Shown here piece after piece: positions 1-7,658 of a stretch of DNA of 35,303 nucleotides. Position numbers and translations under genes: made by a program. The DNA comes from Mucilaginibacter sp. (lineage in GTDB: Bacteria > Bacteroidota > Bacteroidia > Sphingobacteriales > Sphingobacteriaceae), in assembly GCA_016763755.1 (NCBI GenBank), contig JAESTD010000141.1, positions 1 to 35,303 of the forward strand, in the 5' to 3' direction. Positions within the stretch are counted from its first letter, which is position 1, and every line of letters begins with the position of its first letter. The notes beneath the pieces were generated by a model. The model did not search any database and was not told the DNA's origin. It worked only from the letters and a program-made list of their open reading frames with translations.

Positions 1-339
1 ACAGATGCGGTAAAATCAAAACCATCTGTAAGTCTTGGCTATAGTGTACCTGTAGTAGCGCTTGGCGATTTTGTGTATTATCCAACTGCCGATAACAAGA
101 TATCTGTTTATAACGCAAAAACACAGGTGCATGAAAAGGATAATTTTGTTACCGATGGTACGACATTTAAAAGCGTGTTCGCCTTGGCAGCCGATGAACA
201 ATCCGGCGAAATATTTGTAACAGATGCCTTGGATTTTAGCTCTAACGGAACATTAACGGCGTTTGACAAAACAGGCAAAAAGGAATATACGATAACCACA
301 GGTATAAGCCCGGGCAGGGTTATATTAGTTAACAAATAG
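1..339 (+). CDS. C-terminal part of a DUF5074/YncE-like beta-propeller protein (5' partial)
   Basis: The reading frame is open from the first base of the window, so the ORF-track start at 73 (a GTG) is internal. The visible 112 residues read TDAVKSKPSVSLGYSVPVV and continue to ISPGRVILVNK before TAA. Repeating units such as DNKISVYNAKTQ and NGTLTAFDKTGKK are typical beta-propeller blades (strand, then a V/A-Y/F-D turn). This resembles the extracytoplasmic DUF5074 or YncE-like proteins of Bacteroidota, which often sit beside TonB-dependent receptors and binding proteins. Any signal peptide lies outside the window. The DUF6580-like membrane protein follows after 51 bases. The family call is by pattern only; function is unknown. 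Confidence 0.6.
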   Translation, partial: TDAVKSKPSVSLGYSVPVVALGDFVYYPTADNKISVYNAKTQVHEKDNFVTDGTTFKSVFALAADEQSGEIFVTDALDFSSNGTLTAFDKTGKKEYTITTGISPGRVILVNK

Positions 340-365
340 CCCTTTTATTTACAATGCTTATTAGG

Positions 366-373
366 TAAATTTG
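366..373 (+). promoter_or_regulatory. Predicted Bacteroidota -7 box for the DUF6580 gene
   Basis: TAAATTTG matches the known Bacteroidota sigma-A -7 consensus TAnnTTTG and lies 17 bases before the ATG at 391. The -33 side is weak (TTTA rather than TTTG). If it is used, the leader is only about 10 bases. Confidence 0.4.
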
Positions 374-390
374 CATTACATAGATACAAC

Positions 391-960
391 ATGTCACAAA
401 AAAATAATACCCGCACTCTGGTGCTTATTTTAATGATCTTCGCCGCTGCGGCAATGCGTTTGGTTAGTTTTAAATTTCCGGTGTTAAGTAATTTTACGCC
501 TGTTGGTGCCATTGCATTATTTGGCGGCGCATATTTTAGCGAGAAATGGAAAGCCTACCTTGTACCTGTTGCAGCGCTTCTTATCAGCGATATATTTATT
601 AATCACCTTTACACATCAAAATGGGTGTTATTTAACATAGATTCTATCTGGATGTATCTTTGCTTTGCAGCGATGGTTTTCATTGGCACGTTAATAAAGA
701 AGGTGAATGTTGCCAATGTGGCATTAGGCTCATTAGCTGGCGTTTTGATCCACTGGTTGGTGATAGATCTGCCTTGGTTGTACGGAACGCTTTACCCGCA
801 CACACTTGCTGGTTACGGCCAATCTTTAGTAGCCGCAATTCCGTTTGAGCGCAACATGGTGTTCGGCGATATCCTGTTTGGAACTATTCTTTTTGGTGGC
901 TTTGAGCTGGCTAAAAGCAAATACAATGTTTTGCGCACAGAGCGCCAGTTAGCGTTGTAA
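391..960 (+). CDS. DUF6580-family multi-pass membrane protein
   Basis: The 189-residue protein has about five hydrophobic segments: near residues 9-25, 37-48, 53-68, 87-100 and 107-130, with a further one near 160-175. The conserved-looking motif NFTPVGAIALFGGAYFSEKW between the first two helices fits the DUF6580 family of putative transport proteins. No substrate can be read from the sequence. The upstream propeller-protein fragment suggests an uptake-related locus, and similar Bacteroidota loci have been linked with cobalamin or metal uptake, but nothing here proves that. A -7 box directly upstream suggests its own promoter, and a terminator follows at 981. Confidence 0.7.
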   Translation: MSQKNNTRTLVLILMIFAAAAMRLVSFKFPVLSNFTPVGAIALFGGAYFSEKWKAYLVPVAALLISDIFINHLYTSKWVLFNIDSIWMYLCFAAMVFIGTLIKKVNVANVALGSLAGVLIHWLVIDLPWLYGTLYPHTLAGYGQSLVAAIPFERNMVFGDILFGTILFGGFELAKSKYNVLRTERQLAL

Positions 961-980
961 TTAACAAATTTAAATATCAG

Positions 981-1010
981 AAAGCGGTTGGGTTACTAAC
1001 CGCTTTTTTT
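981..1010 (+). terminator. Intrinsic terminator after the DUF6580 gene
   Basis: AAAGCGGTT pairs with AACCGCTTT around a short loop, followed on the plus strand by a T run. It starts 21 bases after the stop codon. Confidence 0.8.
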
Positions 1011-1123
1011 ATGTTTGAACTCGAATTATTTGAATTGAAAGAATTTTAAAAATCACTCCGGCATCAGCAAATTATGTTAATTCCAATAATTCTTTAAATT
1101 CAGGGCCAGAGCATCTTTAATCT

Positions 1124-1810
1124 ATGAAGAAAATAGTAGTACTTACCGGCGCGGGGATAAGCGCTGAGAGCGGCTTAAAAACGTTTAGAGACAGTGATGG
1201 CTTGTGGGAAGGATATAACATTGAGGATGTTGCCACACCCGAAGCCTGGGCGCGTGACCCTGAGTTGGTACAGGAATTTTATAACGAGCGCCGCCGGTCT
1301 CTTTTGCAGGCTGAGCCTAATGCTGCCCATTATGCGCTGGCCAGTCTGCAGGATAAGTACGAAGTACATATCATCACCCAAAATATTGATGACCTGCATG
1401 AGCGTGCGGGCTCAGAAAATGTAGTGCATCTGCACGGCGTAATAACACGCTCGCAGAGCAGCGTTAACCCAAAGCTTACTTACCCTATAGATGGCTGGGA
1501 AATTAAGATGGGGGAGACCTGCGAACTGGGTTCGCAACTACGCGCCCATGTGGTATGGTTTGGCGAAGCCGTGCCGATGATCGAGCCCGCGGCAGCACTT
1601 TGTTCACAGGCCGATATTTTCATTTTAGTAGGTACCTCGCTGGCTGTTTATCCTGCCGCCGGTTTGATCAATTATGTACCGCGCACCGTTACTAAATATA
1701 TTATTGATCCGAACATCCCGACCGTTGCAAACCGCTCAATTATAGAGATGCCTTATAAAGCAACAATAGGGGTGCCGATGGTAGTTGAAGAGTTGTTGGC
1801 GGCAGAATAA
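1124..1810 (+). CDS. cobB: Sir2-family NAD-dependent deacylase (CobB/SIRT5-like)
   Basis: This 228-residue sirtuin would remove acyl groups from lysines using NAD, giving O-acyl-ADP-ribose and nicotinamide. NAD-binding motifs GAGISAESGLKTFRD (residues 9-23), TQNIDDLHERAG (85-96) and GTSLAVYPAAGL are present, with the catalytic histidine in HLHG (H104). The pair Y53/R56 in FYNERRR matches the Tyr and Arg that let E. coli CobB and SIRT5 accept succinyl or malonyl lysine. The region between HG and VVWFGE, which normally carries four zinc cysteines, has only one Cys (GETCELG), so the zinc ribbon is missing or replaced. It is a single gene, and a strong hairpin lies about 190 bases downstream. Confidence 0.92.
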   Translation: MKKIVVLTGAGISAESGLKTFRDSDGLWEGYNIEDVATPEAWARDPELVQEFYNERRRSLLQAEPNAAHYALASLQDKYEVHIITQNIDDLHERAGSENVVHLHGVITRSQSSVNPKLTYPIDGWEIKMGETCELGSQLRAHVVWFGEAVPMIEPAAALCSQADIFILVGTSLAVYPAAGLINYVPRTVTKYIIDPNIPTVANRSIIEMPYKATIGVPMVVEELLAAE

Positions 1811-1872
1811 ACTCGATATACGTTGGAGATCAAAAACGTCCAAAATTAACTAAAAACTACCGAAAATATTTA

Positions 1873-2026
1873 CCAAATTAAATTTGGATTCATATTTTAA
1901 TTATACATAAATAATTGATATTCAAATGTTTATCTTAATATTTTAAATTAAGTCTTATCTTATCCTTACGTCGCCAAATATCTCCAAAACATCATTTACG
2001 TATAAAGCCTGCCAAATTAAATTTGG
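1873..2026. repeat. Duplicated 15-bp palindrome in the cobB-downstream spacer
   Basis: The 15-mer CCAAATTAAATTTGG occurs at 1873-1887 and again at 2012-2026, where it forms the top of a longer hairpin. The whole spacer 1811-2086 is very AT-rich and shows no convincing ORF. Confidence 0.6.
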
Positions 2027-2034
2027 CAGGCTTT
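2004..2034 (+). terminator. Strong hairpin between convergent genes, probable terminator
   Basis: AAAGCCTGCCAAA pairs perfectly with TTTGGCAGGCTTT around a 5-base loop and is followed by TATTATTTTA on the plus strand. It could end transcription of the sirtuin gene and also slow transcription arriving from the minus-strand side. Confidence 0.65.
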
Positions 2035-2086
2035 TATTATTTTACATAAGTAATTATTTTACAATAATTTACAATGTTTATATCTA

Positions 2087-2335
2087 TTAATAATTATACC
2101 TGTAATAAGCCTCATGGTAATCTTTACCCATTTCTGTAAACCGCACTGAAACTTTAGCAAGAAAAGCCTCATCTAATATTTCGAATACCGAATTAACGCC
2201 ATCAGTCAGATCCATTTCGGGTACTTTGTAGGTCTGTTCTAAAGTACCTTGTTCCATTTTCACGATGAACTTTTGGTTCATACTCATGATGGTTATTTTA
2301 AAATCGGGGTGCGGCAATTCTGCTATTACTCTCAT
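2087..2335 (-). CDS. Small hypothetical protein coupled to the CrtA-like gene
   Basis: This 82-residue protein (begins MRVIAELPHPDFKI, ends YRYNY) has no family I recognise. It has no signal peptide or membrane segment. Charged and aromatic residues alternate, suggesting a small soluble alpha/beta domain. Its start overlaps the stop of the upstream CrtA-like gene in an ATGA junction (2332-2335), so the two are very probably translationally coupled and co-expressed. That coupling is the only clue to its role. Confidence 0.6.
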   Translation of the reverse strand: MRVIAELPHPDFKITIMSMNQKFIVKMEQGTLEQTYKVPEMDLTDGVNSVFEILDEAFLAKVSVRFTEMGKDYHEAYYRYNY

Positions 2336-3042
2336 TGTGCTATTGTATTTAATATTCCGGCCAGGGGGTCTTTTCCGTTAATGCTGCCAATACTTTCAAT
2401 TATCTTAAAACGGGCAAAAAGCTCTTCGCTATACCAAGCTTCACTTCGTGTTCTTTTGATTACTTCAGCATGTTCTTTGCTGCCGTAAGCAAAGGCCTTC
2501 ATCTGCTCAGAACTTTCCCAAACCGAGAAAGTGGCCTGCCGGTAAACGGGTGCTTCGCCAATACCTACAGAGGTTACATATCCCGGTGCCGATGCCATCA
2601 GATGCGCCACCTCATCAACATGCGACCAGAAGTTTTTCAACCTGCTTGCACGGATGGTTGCGCGGGTAAGTACCGCTATCGGACCATCAATTTCTTTCAC
2701 GTTCACTTTACCAAAAGGTTCCTTGCCATCCCATTTGCCGTGGCTTTGCATAGGCCGGCACAAAACCGTCCAACCCTCATTAGCCAGCATGCGCCACCAT
2801 TTGCTTATAAAAGAGCCCTTGGCAAAGCGATCGTAAGCTTCACGGTCATCCCACACAGCCAGCAATCCCCACTGCTGCCAATCGGGCTGCAAATCAAAGG
2901 TTCCATTACGGCCGGTGCCCAATAGCTTCCAAAATGTACAGCCATCCTGCAGCATCATGGGGAGGCGGTGCAGGGCCATGGCAAACAAAGCAAAGGGTAC
3001 AAAAAGCTTGCGGTAACGTACTATGGTGAGGCTAACGATCAT
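2332..3042 (-). CDS. Spheroidene monooxygenase-like protein (CrtA family)
   Basis: The 236-residue protein resembles the CrtA family: an N-terminal segment with MLQDGCTFWKLLGTGRNGTFDLQPDWQQWGLLAVW (about 31-65), a middle ISKWWR motif, and a second half with APGYVTSVGIGEAPVYRQATFSVW. CrtA proteins are haem-containing oxygenases that hydroxylate or oxidise carotenoids at position 2. No other carotenoid gene is visible here, so the substrate is open, and some Bacteroidota homologues are annotated only as CrtA-like. It is transcribed with the 82-residue gene through a 4-base overlap. The ATG at 3042 gives a sensible start with no better one upstream. Confidence 0.72.
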   Translation of the reverse strand: MIVSLTIVRYRKLFVPFALFAMALHRLPMMLQDGCTFWKLLGTGRNGTFDLQPDWQQWGLLAVWDDREAYDRFAKGSFISKWWRMLANEGWTVLCRPMQSHGKWDGKEPFGKVNVKEIDGPIAVLTRATIRASRLKNFWSHVDEVAHLMASAPGYVTSVGIGEAPVYRQATFSVWESSEQMKAFAYGSKEHAEVIKRTRSEAWYSEELFARFKIIESIGSINGKDPLAGILNTIAQ

Positions 3043-3104
3043 CTATCCGCGAATTAAAATATTAAATATGAGATTTAGCTTATTTACTTTCAGCGCAGTG
3101 TAAT

Positions 3105-3112
3105 TACTTTTG
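3105..3112 (+). promoter_or_regulatory. Possible -7 box very close to the msrC start
   Basis: TACTTTTG fits TAnnTTTG, and its last base is 6 bases from the msrC ATG at 3118. If real, the transcript would be nearly leaderless. I find no clear TTTG at -33. Confidence 0.3.
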
Positions 3113-3117
3113 ATAAT

Positions 3118-3600
3118 ATGGCAGAAGATCTTAAAATCACTACATCCGCGGATAAAGAAGAGCAATACCGCTCGCTTATCCCACAAATTGAAGCTTTACT
3201 TTATGGCGAAACCGACCTGATAGCCAACTTGGCTAACGTTGCAGCAGCGCTAAAGGAACAATTCAAATGGTTTTGGGTAGGTTTTTACCTGGTAAAAAAC
3301 AACGAGCTCGTTTTAGGCCCTTTCCAGGGACCGGTTGCATGCACTCGTATTGCAAAAGGTAAAGGCGTTTGCGGAACATCATGGGAAAAAGCTGCGGTTT
3401 TGATAGTACCCGATGTGGAAGAGTTTCCTGGCCATATTGCTTGTAGCTCAGCATCGCGTTCAGAGATCGTATTGCCGTTATTTCATGAAGATCATGTGAT
3501 AGGTGTATTAGACGTTGACAGCGAAGATCTTGATAAGTTTGATGATGTGGATGCAAACTACCTGCAACAGGTTGTACAATTAATAAAATTCAATGCCTAA
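3118..3600 (+). CDS. msrC: Free methionine-(R)-sulfoxide reductase (GAF domain)
   Basis: The 160-residue single GAF domain would reduce free L-methionine-(R)-sulfoxide in the cytoplasm using thioredoxin, an oxidative-damage repair step. The three cysteines C75 (VACTRI), C85 (KGVCGTSW) and C109 (HIACSS) have the same spacing (10 and 24) as the redox cysteines 84, 94 and 118 of E. coli MsrC, which separates this enzyme from other GAF proteins. The WFWVGFYLV and GVLDVDSE segments are also typical. Its last 8 bases overlap the start of the alpha/beta hydrolase gene, and a DNA glycosylase follows, so it begins a three-gene operon. Confidence 0.9.
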   Translation: MAEDLKITTSADKEEQYRSLIPQIEALLYGETDLIANLANVAAALKEQFKWFWVGFYLVKNNELVLGPFQGPVACTRIAKGKGVCGTSWEKAAVLIVPDVEEFPGHIACSSASRSEIVLPLFHEDHVIGVLDVDSEDLDKFDDVDANYLQQVVQLIKFNA

Positions 3601-4246
3601 GATATTTTTGATAGCTGGTTTAGGTGCTGATAAGCGCCTGTTTAAAAACATTCAAATACCCGATAGGTATGAAGTTGTTTACGTTGAATGGCCCGAACCT
3701 AAGCTTACCGATACTTTAGCTAATTATTCACAATCAATTATTAATCAGTATCATATAATCGATAAAGATATAACAATCGGTGTATCTTTAGGTGGAGTAA
3801 TATCAACTGAAATAGCTAAACGAGTTAACCTCGGTAAGGTTATATTAATATCAAGCATCAAGACAGATTCCGAGACTCCTTGGTACTTTAATATCTTCAG
3901 AAAACTGCCTGTTTACAAACTTACGTCCGGCAAGTTATTTAATAAATTAGGATTTGTAGTCAGGCTGGTATTCGGCTCCATGTCAAAAGAAGATCAGGCA
4001 TTGTTCAAAAGCATGTTATCAAATTCGTCACCCATATTTCTAAAATGGGCAATGGGTGCAATCCTCAACTGGCGCAACGATGTCATCCCGCCAAACCTTT
4101 ACCACATCATCGGAGATAGTGATCTGGTATTTCCGTACAAAAACATTAAAAACCCAACTGCGGTTATCAAAGGCGGCACACACATTATGATATTTGACAA
4201 GGCAGCGGAAATAAACGCCTTTCTTGCCGACATCCTGAAAACATGA
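3593..4246 (+). CDS. Alpha/beta hydrolase family protein
   Basis: The 217-residue protein carries the nucleophile elbow GVSLGG (Ser65) after the strand IDKDITIGVS. A likely acid is in IIGDSDLVFP and a likely catalytic histidine in GGTHIMIF near the C-terminus. The oxyanion-loop region is FLIAGLGADKRLF at the N-terminus. The lid is short and no signal peptide is visible, so it should be a cytoplasmic esterase or thioesterase-like enzyme; the substrate cannot be told. It overlaps msrC by 8 bases and the glycosylase gene by an ATGA junction. The gene is more AT-rich than its neighbours, which might mean a different origin or weaker codon selection. Confidence 0.8.
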   Translation: MPKIFLIAGLGADKRLFKNIQIPDRYEVVYVEWPEPKLTDTLANYSQSIINQYHIIDKDITIGVSLGGVISTEIAKRVNLGKVILISSIKTDSETPWYFNIFRKLPVYKLTSGKLFNKLGFVVRLVFGSMSKEDQALFKSMLSNSSPIFLKWAMGAILNWRNDVIPPNLYHIIGDSDLVFPYKNIKNPTAVIKGGTHIMIFDKAAEINAFLADILKT

Positions 4247-4845
4247 AGTTACCTCAACTGTACTATAAAAACCCCAATGTGGTGGCCCTTAGTCGCAACT
4301 TGCTGGGTAAGTACCTTTTTACCTATATTGGTGGTAAGCTTACCGGTGGATACATTGTTGAAACAGAAGCCTATGCAGGCGTTATCGACAAGGCTTCGCA
4401 TGCATATAGCGGGCGCTTAACACCACGCACTAAAACCATGTACAGCGAAGGTGGCATTATTTATGTTTACTTGTGTTACGGTATCCACGAGATGCTAAAC
4501 GTTGTTACATCATCAGAAGGAGAACCGCATGCTATTCTGATAAGGGCCATACAACCGACAGATGGGATAGAAACCATGCTCCATCGCCGTAAAATGGAAC
4601 AACTGAAGCCCAACATCACCAAAGGGCCGGGCTCGGTAGCAAAGGCGATGGGAATATCAAGGCAGATAAACGCCGAGAGTTTACAGAGCGACATTATTTG
4701 GATAGAAGATCGCGGGTTAGTGTTCAAAGATAATGAAATAGCGGCAGCTCCACGGATAGGTGTTGATTACGCCGGCGAGGATGCTTTTTTACCGTATCGG
4801 TTTTATGTAAAAGGAAATAATTATGTGAGCAAGCCTAACAAATAA
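4243..4845 (+). CDS. DNA-3-methyladenine glycosylase (AAG/MPG family)
   Basis: This 200-residue protein would remove alkylated purines (3-methyladenine, hypoxanthine) from DNA, the first step of base excision repair. The segment LSRNLLGKYL at the N-terminus, the active-site motif GGYIVETEAYAG with the catalytic Glu, SHAYSGRLTPRTKTMYSEGGIIYVYLCYGIHEMLNVV and the TKGPGSVAKAMGI helix are all characteristic of the AAG family rather than AlkA or Tag. Length is normal. The start codon overlaps the preceding hydrolase stop (ATGA), so it is the last gene of the msrC operon; oxidative and alkylation repair are grouped together. Confidence 0.93.
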   Translation: MKLPQLYYKNPNVVALSRNLLGKYLFTYIGGKLTGGYIVETEAYAGVIDKASHAYSGRLTPRTKTMYSEGGIIYVYLCYGIHEMLNVVTSSEGEPHAILIRAIQPTDGIETMLHRRKMEQLKPNITKGPGSVAKAMGISRQINAESLQSDIIWIEDRGLVFKDNEIAAAPRIGVDYAGEDAFLPYRFYVKGNNYVSKPNK

Positions 4846-4891
4846 TATTCAGCTTGGTTATTTGCTCATCTATTAAAAAGAAACAGACACT

Positions 4892-5392
4892 ATGAGCAGC
4901 GATTGGTCAAGAACAGAAGGCCTTGAATATCTTAAAGACAAGGTAAAAGAGATTAAAACAGCAATGCTAACTACTTATAGCGAGGAGCATGGCTTTAGTA
5001 GCCGCCCTATGGGTACAGCCAATATTGATGAAGCCGGGAATATATGGTTCTTCACAAACGAATATTCGCCAAAAGTGAGCGAAATATCCATGGAGAACTC
5101 GGTCTCATTAACATATTCTGATGTGGACAACCATACTTACCTGAGCATAGTAGGCGAGGCTACCGTGCAGCACGATAAGGAAAAAATGAAAGAACTTTGG
5201 AACCCGTTCATTGAGGCTTTCTTTCCCGAAGGACTAAATGATCCTAAATTAACGCTATTGAAAGTAGAGCCTAACGACGCTGAATATTGGGACAGCAGCA
5301 GCAGCCGAATGGTGGTATTATTCAATATGCTTAAAGCCCGGTTAACAGGTAAACAATATGATGAAGGCAAACATGGTAAAGTAGCTCTTTAA
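4892..5392 (+). CDS. Pyridoxamine 5'-phosphate oxidase-fold general stress protein
   Basis: The 166-residue protein fits the general stress protein 26 branch of the flavin-binding split-barrel family: an N-terminal helix, then TAMLTTYSEEHGFSSRPMGTANIDEAGNIWFFTNEYSPKVSEI, with HTYLSIVGEATVQHDKEKMKELWNPFIEAFFPEG further on. The WNP..EAFFPEG segment is typical. These proteins bind FMN or FAD and are linked to stress responses; the substrate is unknown. It stands alone, 46 bases after the glycosylase gene, with a terminator at 5416. Confidence 0.85.
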   Translation: MSSDWSRTEGLEYLKDKVKEIKTAMLTTYSEEHGFSSRPMGTANIDEAGNIWFFTNEYSPKVSEISMENSVSLTYSDVDNHTYLSIVGEATVQHDKEKMKELWNPFIEAFFPEGLNDPKLTLLKVEPNDAEYWDSSSSRMVVLFNMLKARLTGKQYDEGKHGKVAL

Positions 5393-5415
5393 CCGGTCGT
5401 TTTTATAAGACAAGT

Positions 5416-5450
5416 AAACCACAACGTATGAACGCTGTGGTTTTATTTTT
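5416..5450 (+). terminator. Intrinsic terminator after the PPOX-fold gene
   Basis: AAACCACA pairs with TGTGGTTT, with one mismatch and a further CG/CG pair above, followed by TTATTTTTT. It starts 23 bases after the stop codon and separates this gene from kynureninase. Confidence 0.75.
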
Positions 5451-5498
5451 TAATAAAACCGTTTTTGCAAAGATTAAAACAATGCCTAATATTGATTT

Positions 5499-6788
5499 AT
5501 GATTTACCATGATTCACTTGAGTTTGCTCAACAACTGGATGAACAGGATGGGCTGAAAAGCTTTCGCGATGAGTTTCTGTTTCCGTTGCATAACGGGCAG
5601 AAAGCCATTTACCTTTGCGGTAATTCATTAGGTTTACAACCGCGGGCAGCAGGCGAATACATAAAAATACAACTGGATAACTGGGGAGGCTACGCTGTTG
5701 AAGGCTGGTTTATGGGTAATGATCCATGGCTTAACTATCATAAGGCATTATTACCCATGTTATCAGACTTATTTGGTGCAAATGAGAAAGAAATAACTGT
5801 AATGAACTCACTTACAGTAAATCTTCATTTACTAATGGTAAGTTTCTATAAACCAACAAATAAAAGATTTAAAATACTAATGGAAGCAGGCGCGTTCCCG
5901 TCAGACTAGTACGCGGTTGAAAGCCAGGTGCGCTTCCATGGCTTTGATCCTAAAGAGGCTATCATAGAGGTTACTCCGCGTGCGGGTGAGGTTACTTTAC
6001 GTACCGCAGACATCATTGAACAGATAGAAGACAACGCCGACGAGATAGCCCTGGTATTGTTCAGCGGTATCAACTACTATACCGGGCAGCTGTTTGATAT
6101 GGAAGCCATTGTAAAAGCTGGACACAAAGCTGGCGCAATGGTGGGTTTAGACCTGGCACACGCTGCCGGCAATGTGCCTTTACAATTGCACAATTGGGGT
6201 GCCGATTTTGCCACCTGGTGCTCATACAAATACATGAACTCTGGGCCGGGCGGTATAAGCGGGGCTTTCATCCATGAGCGGCATTTCGCTAACGATAAAC
6301 TTAACCGCTTTGCAGGATGGTGGGGCTATCGCCGCGATAAACAATTCCTGATGCAACCGGGATTTGATCCTGAATTGGGCGCGCAAGGTTGGAATGTTAG
6401 CACCAGTCCGGTGATATTGATGGCAATACATAAAGCCTCGTTGGATATTTTCGAAAGCGCAGGTGGTATCACGCCACTCAGAAAGAAAAGCGACCTGTTG
6501 ACCGGTTATCTGGAGTACCTCATCAATAATATCAATCAAAAGCACGGGGAAGAAGTTTATCGCATCATCACCCCAAAAGATCAGAAAGAAAGGGGTAGCC
6601 AGCTTTCCGTTGTCTGCAAGCGCAACGCCCGCGCGATTTTCGATCATCTTGCGCAAAACGGCATTATCGGCGACTGGCGCGAGCCGGACGTGATCCGTTT
6701 AAGCCCTGTACCACTTTACAATTCATTCACCGATGTCTACTACACCGCTGAAGGCCTTTTTAAAGCCCTTGGCGCCACTAACGCATAA
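5499..6788 (+). pseudogene. kynU: Kynureninase interrupted by an in-frame TAG codon
   Basis: Kynureninase splits kynurenine or 3-hydroxykynurenine into anthranilate or 3-hydroxyanthranilate plus alanine, a PLP-dependent step of tryptophan breakdown and de novo NAD synthesis. The ORF track shows two pieces, 5499-5909 and 5928-6788, in the same frame. The text reads EAGAFPSD, then TAG at 5907-5909, then YAVESQVRFHGFDP, exactly where kynureninases have FPSD(Q/H)YA(I/V)ESQ. One C-to-T change from CAG would create the stop, and no base is inserted or lost. All else looks intact: GLDLAHAAGN, the PLP-lysine region WCSYKYMNSGPGG, and a total of 429 codons, normal for the family. Bestrophin follows 3 bases after the stop. 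It could be a recent pseudogene, a sequence error or recoding. Confidence 0.9.
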
Positions 6789-6791
6789 CCT

Positions 6792-7658
6792 ATGGTATCC
6801 TATAATCCCAAACAGTGGTTCAAGCTTCTATTCAGAGTAGAAAAGGCCGATACACTCCGCGAGCTCTTTCCACTAATGCTGATTCTGGCGGCTTATGCCG
6901 GCATAGTTACATATTTTCTTACAGACTTTTGGCACCTACCCGAGACCTCGATGCTCAAGAAGGTAATCTATATTCATCAGACTATAGGATTTGTATTCTC
7001 GTTGCTGCTGGCTTTTCGTATCAACTCGGCGTATGACCGCTGGTGGGAGGGCCGCAAACTTTGGGGTAGTCTGGTAAACAACAGCCGTAATCTGGCTATC
7101 AAGCTAAAGCATTTGGTGGGCATTCAAGATGCTGCGTTTTTTAATTACGCTATTCCGCGATACGCAAGGGCTATGAAAGATCATCTCCGAGATAGCTATA
7201 ACACCGAACAGGAGAGCCCTTTCAGTATAAACCCTTCGCTGCATGTCCCTAACCAAATAGCATCAGCTATCATCGGCAAAGTTTATACTCTAAATAAAGC
7301 AGGCCAAATAAACCCTGAGCAATTGGTGAGCATAACTACTGAAATTACTTCTTTTACAGATATTTGTGGTGCATGCGAGCGGATCAAGAAAACACCTATT
7401 CCGTTCTCTTATAGCGTGTTCATCAAAAAATTCATCTTCCTGTACATGATGACACTGCCGCTAACCTGGTGTTTTGATCTGAAGTATTTCATTATGCCCA
7501 TTATCGCGATTGTATTATATGTATTTGGTAGCATTGAACTGATAGCGGAGGAGATCGAAGATCCGTTCGGCACCGACCCAAACGATCTGCCGCTTGACGA
7601 TATCTGCAATAATATCCGCAAACACGTAGGCGAAATATTTGAGGGAAACAATGCTTAA
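6792..7658 (+). CDS. Bestrophin-family membrane channel protein
   Basis: The 288-residue protein matches the bacterial bestrophin (YneE-like) family of inner-membrane anion or ion channels. Signature RINSAYDRWWEGRKLWGSLVNNSRNLA (about residues 75-101) follows two hydrophobic helices (about 26-46 and 60-75), and two more helices lie near 212-228 and 230-250, then EEIEDPFGTDPNDLPLD, the conserved acidic motif. It begins 3 bases after the kynureninase stop and its last 8 bases overlap the deacetylase gene, so all three are one transcription unit. The ion carried cannot be told. Confidence 0.88.
   Translation: MVSYNPKQWFKLLFRVEKADTLRELFPLMLILAAYAGIVTYFLTDFWHLPETSMLKKVIYIHQTIGFVFSLLLAFRINSAYDRWWEGRKLWGSLVNNSRNLAIKLKHLVGIQDAAFFNYAIPRYARAMKDHLRDSYNTEQESPFSINPSLHVPNQIASAIIGKVYTLNKAGQINPEQLVSITTEITSFTDICGACERIKKTPIPFSYSVFIKKFIFLYMMTLPLTWCFDLKYFIMPIIAIVLYVFGSIELIAEEIEDPFGTDPNDLPLDDICNNIRKHVGEIFEGNNA

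Noticed and set aside
2470-2925. 151-residue plus-strand ORF opposite the CrtA-like gene
   Set aside because: Composition of a shadow frame (many Arg, Cys, His), no start context, and the opposite frame has family motifs.
7639-7650. Extended start of the deacetylase gene in the ORF track
   Set aside because: It is a TTG that adds four residues; ATG 7651 fits the family start and the usual short overlap.
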